Source: an uncultured Bacteroidota bacterium (GTDB lineage Bacteria > Bacteroidota > Bacteroidia > NS11-12g > UBA955). From it: a DNA stretch of 10,084 nucleotides. The notes beneath the pieces were generated by a model. The model made no database searches. It was not told the origin of the DNA and saw nothing but the letters and a program-made list of their open reading frames with translations. The translations under genes and the position numbers were made by a program. Location of the stretch: the NCBI GenBank assembly GCA_903879775.1, contig CAIRMY010000311.1:1-10084 (forward strand), written 5' to 3'. Positions 5,184 to 10,084 of the stretch are shown here, piece after piece (positions within the stretch are counted from its first letter, which is position 1; every line of letters begins with the position of its first letter).

Positions 5184-8100
5184 ATGCGCCTCATACTCTT
5201 ACTGATATCGTTTTTACTTTCAGTTGCAATCAAAGCGCAATCAAATGATCTTTATTTTATACCAAATGTAGGTCAAATATCAACTCCCGAATCACTCAAT
5301 CATACCGATGAACCCATTGCTCTTTGTCAACTCCAAACTGCAGTCGTTTATTTGAGAAATAATGGGATCCGAATTAATTTAACAGACCCAAACGACATTC
5401 CCAAAATCCATAAATCGTTTCATTTTAAAGGTATCGATACATCCTTTACAATTAAACATCATGTGGTTGATATTCTATTCAAAAATGCGCTTGAGCCAGT
5501 AAAAGTTGAGTTTTTACAGCCTGCTCCTTTTTATAATAATTATTACTATGGCAACAATCCAGATCAATGGAAAACCAATGTATATCCCTCAAAAACAATT
5601 AAATTATCTAATGTTTATCAAAACATTGATTTCTTAATTTATACAACAAAAGATGGAATTGAGTTTGATTGGATTGTGAATCCCGGTGGCAACCCAGATG
5701 ACATTTTACTTAATTTTGAGGGACAAAATAGCGTTGAAATCAATGAAAAATCAATTATACTGCATACCACCGTTGGAAACTTTTCTATAGCGCCTCCCAA
5801 AGCCTTTCAAACAAGAAAATTGCGCGCAAAAAAGAATAAATCTGTAAAGTGTTATTATGAACTCACTTCAAACAATGAAGTGAAATTAATCGTTTCCAAA
5901 ACAGATAAGGCTGAAACACTGATTATTGACCCAATCTTAGTCTTTAGCACATACAGTGGTTCTGCTGCCGATAATTTTGGCTTTACCGCAACATACGACA
6001 CCGCGGGTTGCCTATATGCCGGCGGAATTGCAGATGCCGAATCACTCTCTTACCCCGTAACCACCGGTGCCTATCAAACTGTCTATGGTGGTAGCTTTAA
6101 CGGCGCTGCTCCTGTAGGTCTTCCCTGCGACATTTCCATTAGCAAGTATAGTCCCGATGGCTCTAAATTGTTATTTGCAACTTATTTAGGCGGCAGTAAC
6201 GACGAATACCCGCATAGCTTGAGCATTGATCCCCAAAACAACCTTCTCGTTTTTGGCACAACTCTTTCCAGTGATTTCCCAATTCATCCAGATTCTTTTG
6301 TATCCAATGTTTACAAAGGCAACTTTGATATCATTGTTACAAAATTAAATTCTGCTGGAAACAAAATGTTAGCAGGCACATTTTTAGGTGGAACGTCACA
6401 AGATGGGTTTCAAATTAATAGTGGGGCGAATAAAAGCGGTTTATTATATAATTATGCCGATAATTATCGTGGCGACATAACCACCGATGAAGAAGGCAAT
6501 ATTTATGTGGCAACTTGCTCCCATTCAAGTGATTTCCCAATTACGAATGGAGCCTTCCAAAAATCAATTTCTGGCAGAACTGATGCCCTTGTATTTTCAC
6601 TCACTCCGCTACTCAGTAAAATTAGATGGTCTTCATTTTTTGGCGGCTCTCAAGATGATGCCGCCTATTCTTGCCGCTTCGATGATTCTGCCAACCTTTT
6701 TATTGGTGGTGGAACCAAATCAGGCAATTTCCCTTTAACTGCAAATGCAGCAGCGCAAAAAACTTTTGGTGGTGTTACCGACGGATTTATCCTAAAGCTT
6801 CAAAAGGATTCCGGAATTTATGAAAATGGAACATTCTGGGGATCTTCAGCTTACGACCAAATCTATTTCATTGACCTCGATAGAGATGGAAAGGTATATT
6901 TTACAGGTCAAACCGAAGGATTTATGACCAGAACTCCGGGCGTTTACGGGAAAGATAGCACACACCAATTCTTAGGCGGAATTACAAATGATCTCAGCGC
7001 CATTGACTTTATTACAACCTTTGGAAATCGGCAAAATGGCAAACCCGAATTGAGCCCTGCGGCCTTTATGGTAGACGATTGTTACAATATTTACTTTAGT
7101 GGTTGGGGTTCAATTATTGGAGTTGGAAACAATGGAAGTACGCAAGGACTTGAAATTACTACAGATGCACATCAAAAAAATACCGACAATAACGACTTCT
7201 ATTTGCTAGCCTTAAAAAAAGACGCCAAAAAACTCATTTACGCTTCCTATTTTGGGGGAAATCAGAGCGAAGACCATGTTGATGGTGGTACCAGCAGATT
7301 CGATAAACGCGGTGTCATTTACCAATCTGTATGCTCTTCTTGCCCCAATAATCCTCCAGGGCTAAATGACTTCCCTACAACAGCCAACGCTGTCTTCAAG
7401 AACAATGTAAGTGTGCGCTGTAGCAACGCAAGTTTCAAATTAGATTTTCGACTTGGATATTCAATAGATGCAATTTTTTCAGCATCTCCATCCACAATTT
7501 GCTTAGGCAAAATGAATTATTTCTCTCCGAGAATTAAATACAATGCAAATTATCTTTGGAAATTTGGAGATGGCGATTCTTCAACAGAAAAATCACCTAA
7601 TCATTTGTACAAAAAGATTGGCAAATACAGGGTAACTCTCGTTGTAATTGATACAAACAGCTGCAACCAAAAAGCCATTTATTCGAAAGAAATCAATGTC
7701 ATTGAAACACCAATTCCTGAAGTTAGAATCTCAAAAGAAAGATGTGTTGCGGGAATTACATTTGAAGCCAGTGGATTAAAATATGATAGTGTTTTTTGGA
7801 ATTTCGGAGATCAGTCTGAAATTATAAAAAATACAAATCCAATCCTACACGTTTACCCTACAGGAGATTTTACTGCCACTATAATTTTCAAAAATAGCAT
7901 TACCGGTTGCACCGACACATTAATGAAACCAATCTCTGCAATTAGTGATAGTTTTGAAAATATTAAACTAGCCAATGTCTTTACACCAAACAACGATGCT
8001 TACAATAATTGTTTTAAAATCATAGGATTTTCATTGAATTGCGACAAAGGGGAAATGCTGATTTATAACCGTTGGGGAGAAAAGCTTTTTCATACTTACA

Positions 8101-8252
8101 ATCTCACAGATTGTTGGAACGGCAGGGTTGAAAATTCAGGAGAACCTGTTCCAAGTGGCACGTATTTTTACATCATTAATGTAACTGAAACAACAAACCC
8201 TAAGAGTCCCAAATCCATCCATGGCTCTGTGAATTTGATTCGAACCGAATAA
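5184..8252 (+). CDS. Large secreted protein: DUF7948-like N-terminus, SBBP beta-propeller repeats, PKD domains, T9SS type B sorting domain
   Basis: This 1022-residue exported protein is probably secreted or surface-bound through type IX secretion. Residues 1-18 form a signal peptide (hydrophobic LILLLISFLLSVAI, likely cleavage after Ala18). An N-terminal domain of about 20-250 carries YPSKTIKLSNVYQNID and IEFDWIVNPGG motifs, as seen in proteins annotated DUF7948. From about 252 to 735 repeated units such as ATYLGGSNDEYPHSLSID, WSSFFGGSQDDAAYSC and ASYFGGNQSEDHVDGG, with SDFPI-type ends, form a SBBP-type beta-propeller; a CSSC motif lies at 717-720. Two PKD-like domains follow (about 762-840, WKFGDGDSSTEKSPNHLY; about 845-920, WNFGDQSE). 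The C-terminal 95 residues, from LANVFTPNNDAYNN through IYNRWGEKLF and GTYFYIINV, are the gliding-motility-associated (CHU_C) type B sorting signal. No enzymatic domain is evident; adhesion or surface-structure roles are plausible. It converges on a DUF1801 gene with one base between stop codons. Confidence 0.9.
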   Translation: MRLILLLISFLLSVAIKAQSNDLYFIPNVGQISTPESLNHTDEPIALCQLQTAVVYLRNNGIRINLTDPNDIPKIHKSFHFKGIDTSFTIKHHVVDILFKNALEPVKVEFLQPAPFYNNYYYGNNPDQWKTNVYPSKTIKLSNVYQNIDFLIYTTKDGIEFDWIVNPGGNPDDILLNFEGQNSVEINEKSIILHTTVGNFSIAPPKAFQTRKLRAKKNKSVKCYYELTSNNEVKLIVSKTDKAETLIIDPILVFSTYSGSAADNFGFTATYDTAGCLYAGGIADAESLSYPVTTGAYQTVYGGSFNGAAPVGLPCDISISKYSPDGSKLLFATYLGGSNDEYPHSLSIDPQNNLLVFGTTLSSDFPIHPDSFVSNVYKGNFDIIVTKLNSAGNKMLAGTFLGGTSQDGFQINSGANKSGLLYNYADNYRGDITTDEEGNIYVATCSHSSDFPITNGAFQKSISGRTDALVFSLTPLLSKIRWSSFFGGSQDDAAYSCRFDDSANLFIGGGTKSGNFPLTANAAAQKTFGGVTDGFILKLQKDSGIYENGTFWGSSAYDQIYFIDLDRDGKVYFTGQTEGFMTRTPGVYGKDSTHQFLGGITNDLSAIDFITTFGNRQNGKPELSPAAFMVDDCYNIYFSGWGSIIGVGNNGSTQGLEITTDAHQKNTDNNDFYLLALKKDAKKLIYASYFGGNQSEDHVDGGTSRFDKRGVIYQSVCSSCPNNPPGLNDFPTTANAVFKNNVSVRCSNASFKLDFRLGYSIDAIFSASPSTICLGKMNYFSPRIKYNANYLWKFGDGDSSTEKSPNHLYKKIGKYRVTLVVIDTNSCNQKAIYSKEINVIETPIPEVRISKERCVAGITFEASGLKYDSVFWNFGDQSEIIKNTNPILHVYPTGDFTATIIFKNSITGCTDTLMKPISAISDSFENIKLANVFTPNNDAYNNCFKIIGFSLNCDKGEMLIYNRWGEKLFHTYNLTDCWNGRVENSGEPVPSGTYFYIINVTETTNPKSPKSIHGSVNLIRTE

Positions 8253-8253
8253 A

Positions 8254-8628
8254 CTAACAATTACATTTTCTAGCTAGGACTTCCTGCCAATAAATGGCTT
8301 CTTGAATGCATGAAGTTAATTCACCCCATTGAATTTGTTTTGATTGTTCAAAAATCCAATGGCGTACTTGAGTTTGGCCTTGATTGGCAACCAAATGTCC
8401 ATAATTATCTTGAAACAAATGGCCTCGCGTAAATCCTAGTACTGTGGTGTTTTCGGTTTTGTTATATGAAAAATAGATAAACCCACCGCGATATTCAAAA
8501 AACGGCACACCGTATTTCATTTTCATTGAAATACTTGGGTGTGCCGACAATATAAATTCCGACAATTGTTCGAATAACTGGATTTGCCAATCATTCAATT
8601 GAGCGTAATAATGTTCTACTTCTATCAT
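8254..8628 (-). CDS. DUF1801 domain-containing protein
   Basis: A 124-residue cytoplasmic protein of the DUF1801 (YdhG-like) fold. Visible family features: an N-terminal helix pair (about 15-30); the MKYGVPFFEYRGGFIYFSY segment (37-55), matching the 'ikwG.P.f...g..fly' pattern; and LGFTRGHLFQD (64-74) with the conserved Gly/Phe and Asp. The biochemical function of the family is not established; some members are annotated as iron chaperones through similarity to frataxin-like folds, which is weak evidence. Its ATG directly abuts the fabD stop codon (TAAATG on the minus strand), so translation is likely coupled to fabD. The C-terminus ends in a small KCNC cysteine tail whose conservation cannot be judged here. 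Family assignment is good; role unknown. Confidence 0.82.
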   Translation of the reverse strand: MIEVEHYYAQLNDWQIQLFEQLSEFILSAHPSISMKMKYGVPFFEYRGGFIYFSYNKTENTTVLGFTRGHLFQDNYGHLVANQGQTQVRHWIFEQSKQIQWGELTSCIQEAIYWQEVLARKCNC

Positions 8629-9513
8629 TTATTGCACACCAGCAATTTCTGCTTCAGGTGCAATCTTTTTCACTAAGCCTTGCAACACCTTTCCTGGGCC
8701 AACTTCAGTAAACATGGTTGCACCATCATTCCACATCGATTGAACAGATTGTGTCCAACGAACTGGCGCAGTTAATTGCGAAACCAAGTTTTGTTTAATT
8801 GTATTCTTATCTGTTTCCGCTTTAGCAGTAACATTTTGATAAATTGCACAAATTGGATCACCAAAATTTGTATTTTCAATGGCCTTTGCCAATTTTTCTC
8901 TTGCCGGTTCCATCAAAGGAGAATGAAATGCACCACCTACTGGTAAAATTAAAGCGCGTTTTGCACCAGCTTCTTTCATGAGTTCACAAGCCTTTTCAAC
9001 CGCAGTGTACGCTCCTGAAATAACCAACTGGCCAGGACAATTATAATTTGCAGGAACCACCACACCATCAGTATTGGCGCAAACTTCTTCAACTTTTTCA
9101 TCTGCCAATGCCAAGACTGCAGCCATTGTTCCTGGCTCAACTTCACAAGCTTCTTGCATTGCCATTGCTCGTTGGTATACCAATTTTAATCCATCTTCAA
9201 ATCCTAACACTCCGGCAGCAACCAATGCACTAAACTCACCCAAGCTATGTCCTGCAACCATATCTGGTTTAAAATCATCTCCCATTAACTTTGCTCTTAC
9301 AACACTATGTAAAAAAATTGCTGGTTGTGTTACATTCGTTTGACGCAAATCTTCATCGGTTCCATCAAACATTAAATCTGTGATCCTGAAACCCAATATT
9401 TCATTCGCCTTATCAAACATTTCTCTTGCTACTGTATGGTTCTCATATAAGTCTTTTCCCATACCTACAAACTGACTACCTTGTCCAGGAAATACAAATG
9501 CGTGTTTACTCAT
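8629..9513 (-). CDS. fabD: Malonyl-CoA:ACP transacylase FabD
   Basis: FabD transfers malonyl groups from malonyl-CoA to acyl carrier protein, supplying the elongation unit for type II fatty acid synthesis in the cytoplasm. The 294 residues are close to the standard length of about 310. Motifs: GQGSQ (10-14) forming the oxyanion region; the nucleophile elbow GHSLGE with Ser90; Arg115 in LVYQRAMAMQ, which binds the malonyl carboxylate; and His197 in GAFHSPLM, completing the Ser-His dyad. The C-terminal EVGPGKVLQGL (270-280) is also typical. The ATG at 9513 gives MSKHAFVFPGQGSQ as expected. It is the first gene of a two-gene unit with the DUF1801 protein and is divergent from the YceI gene across a 149-bp gap. 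No other fab genes are adjacent. No clear -7 box was found for it in that gap. Confidence 0.97.
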   Translation of the reverse strand: MSKHAFVFPGQGSQFVGMGKDLYENHTVAREMFDKANEILGFRITDLMFDGTDEDLRQTNVTQPAIFLHSVVRAKLMGDDFKPDMVAGHSLGEFSALVAAGVLGFEDGLKLVYQRAMAMQEACEVEPGTMAAVLALADEKVEEVCANTDGVVVPANYNCPGQLVISGAYTAVEKACELMKEAGAKRALILPVGGAFHSPLMEPAREKLAKAIENTNFGDPICAIYQNVTAKAETDKNTIKQNLVSQLTAPVRWTQSVQSMWNDGATMFTEVGPGKVLQGLVKKIAPEAEIAGVQ

Positions 9514-9630
9514 GTTGGCAAAATAACAAAGAATTTACCGCTTTAAACCCACAAATAATTGCGCTCGTCGACATTGTGCAGTTTTTTTAACAGTTTTGCC
9601 TAATTTCATTATAAAGTTGAATAAAAGCGA

Positions 9631-9638
9631 TATATTTG
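9631..9638 (+). promoter_or_regulatory. Candidate -7 promoter box of the YceI gene
   Basis: TATATTTG matches TAnnTTTG exactly. A start about 5-7 bases downstream would give a leader of about 20 bases before the ATG at 9663. The -33 region (around 9603-9609, TTTCATT) is only a weak match to TTTG. The box lies inside the left half of a perfect palindrome, suggesting repression at this site. Confidence 0.5.
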
Positions 9639-9651
9639 TTTAAACAAATAT
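9632..9651. promoter_or_regulatory. 20-bp perfect palindrome, probable operator
   Basis: The half-sites ATATTTGTTT (9632-9641) and AAACAAATAT (9642-9651) form an uninterrupted perfect palindrome centred on GTTTAAAC. It covers most of the -7 box and the expected transcription start of the YceI gene, ending 11 bases before its ATG. That position and symmetry fit an operator for a dimeric repressor such as a MarR-, TetR- or Rrf2-type protein; the regulator is not in the window. AT-rich DNA makes short palindromes common, but 20 perfect bases are less easily explained by chance. Confidence 0.55.
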
Positions 9652-9662
9652 TTTAAAAAATT

Positions 9663-10084
9663 ATGACAAGTCAAGCAATTTCAAAATGGAACTTAGATGC
9701 AGCGCATTCAGAAGTTCAATTCAAAGTAAAACATTTGGTTATTTCTACTGTAAGTGGAAGCTTTAAATCATTTAACGCAACAGTTGAAAAGCATGGTGAT
9801 TCATGGGCTCACGCAGTCATTGAATTTTCTGCAACGATTGATAGTATTGATACAAATAACGCTGATCGCGATGGTCATTTAAAATCACCAGAATTTTTTG
9901 ATGCAGCACAATTCCCACAACTAACTTTTAAATCTACAAGCTTCACTGAAAAGTCTGGCAGTGTATTTTCAATGGTTGGTGATATGACAATCAAAGGTGT
10001 AACCAAATCTATCGAATTAACCGCTGAATTAGGTGGTGAAATGGTTGATCCTTGGGGTAACCATAAAGTGGGTTTTGAAGTAAC
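9663..10084 (+). CDS. YceI family protein, 3'-truncated by window edge
   Basis: YceI proteins are lipocalin-like beta-barrels that bind long isoprenoid or amphiphilic ligands. The visible 140 residues begin MTSQAISKWNLDAAHSEVQF and show the family pattern: W.LD..HS.V.F.VKH (9-24), then G.F..F (32-37), DSIDTNNADRDGHLKSPEFFD (60-80), FPQLTFKS (84-91), MVGDMTIKGVTKSIEL (104-119) and DPWGNHKVGFEV (129-140). About 30-40 residues are missing at the end compared with the usual length of about 175. There is no signal peptide, so this is a cytoplasmic form, unlike the periplasmic E. coli YceI. The frame remains open to the last base of the window. It is divergent from fabD and has its own promoter-like box within a palindrome, which suggests regulated expression. 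Confidence 0.93.
   Translation, partial: MTSQAISKWNLDAAHSEVQFKVKHLVISTVSGSFKSFNATVEKHGDSWAHAVIEFSATIDSIDTNNADRDGHLKSPEFFDAAQFPQLTFKSTSFTEKSGSVFSMVGDMTIKGVTKSIELTAELGGEMVDPWGNHKVGFEV

Noticed and set aside
6000..7400. Recurrent GGxS/SDFP-coding stretches, considered as DNA repeats or recombination sites
   Set aside because: They repeat at the protein level (SBBP propeller units) but are diverged at the DNA level, as expected for an old beta-propeller.
6487..7510. Short open frames on both strands inside the large exported protein gene
   Set aside because: They are out-of-frame shadows of a continuous 1022-codon gene with recognisable domains.
9048..9343. Plus-strand open frames inside fabD
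   Set aside because: They are shadows of the conserved fabD coding sequence and have no independent features.

Overview
The window looks like chromosomal DNA from a member of the Bacteroidota. Four things point there: an AT-rich sequence with Bacteroidota-style -7 boxes (TAnnTTTG) and A/T-rich leaders instead of clear Shine-Dalgarno sequences; a secreted 1022-residue protein ending in a gliding-motility-associated / type IX secretion (type B) sorting domain; a FecR-like anti-sigma protein with a C-terminal DUF4974-type domain; and a short-chain L-threonine dehydrogenase closely resembling the Flavobacterium enzyme. The order within the phylum cannot be fixed from this window; Chitinophagia/Sphingobacteriia-like is a guess. 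No rRNA, tRNA, CRISPR array, transposase or phage gene was seen.

Layout. From the left edge to 1226 (+) is the 3' part of miaB (tRNA methylthiotransferase), whose end overlaps by 7 bp a convergent small hypothetical gene with two LT..Q-type repeats (1220-1624, -). Next on the minus strand is L-threonine 3-dehydrogenase (1755-2708), divergent from a Gfo/Idh/MocA sugar dehydrogenase (2827-3831, +). Then comes the least ordinary part: a 59-residue protein resembling an anti-sigma domain (3963-4142) and, two bases later in another frame, a FecR-like membrane anti-sigma protein (4145-5008). No sigma factor or TonB receptor gene lies beside them. The pair is preceded by a G-rich promoter-like block and followed by a strong intrinsic terminator interlaced with a second perfect inverted repeat. 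Downstream is the large exported protein (5184-8252). Convergent to it is a minus-strand pair, fabD (8629-9513) and a DUF1801 protein (8254-8628), joined by an abutting TAA/ATG. At the right edge a YceI-family gene (from 9663, +, cut off by the window) starts behind a 20-bp perfect palindrome that overlaps its -7 box.

How they may work together. Most genes are independent housekeeping functions: tRNA modification, threonine catabolism, sugar-nucleotide metabolism and fatty acid initiation. The segment 3832-8252 can be read as a cell-surface module, with a two-piece anti-sigma unit next to a secreted surface protein, but a regulatory link between them is inference only. All intergenic gaps are under 180 bp. 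No fully novel system was recognised; the best leads are the split FecR unit with its signals and the YceI palindrome.
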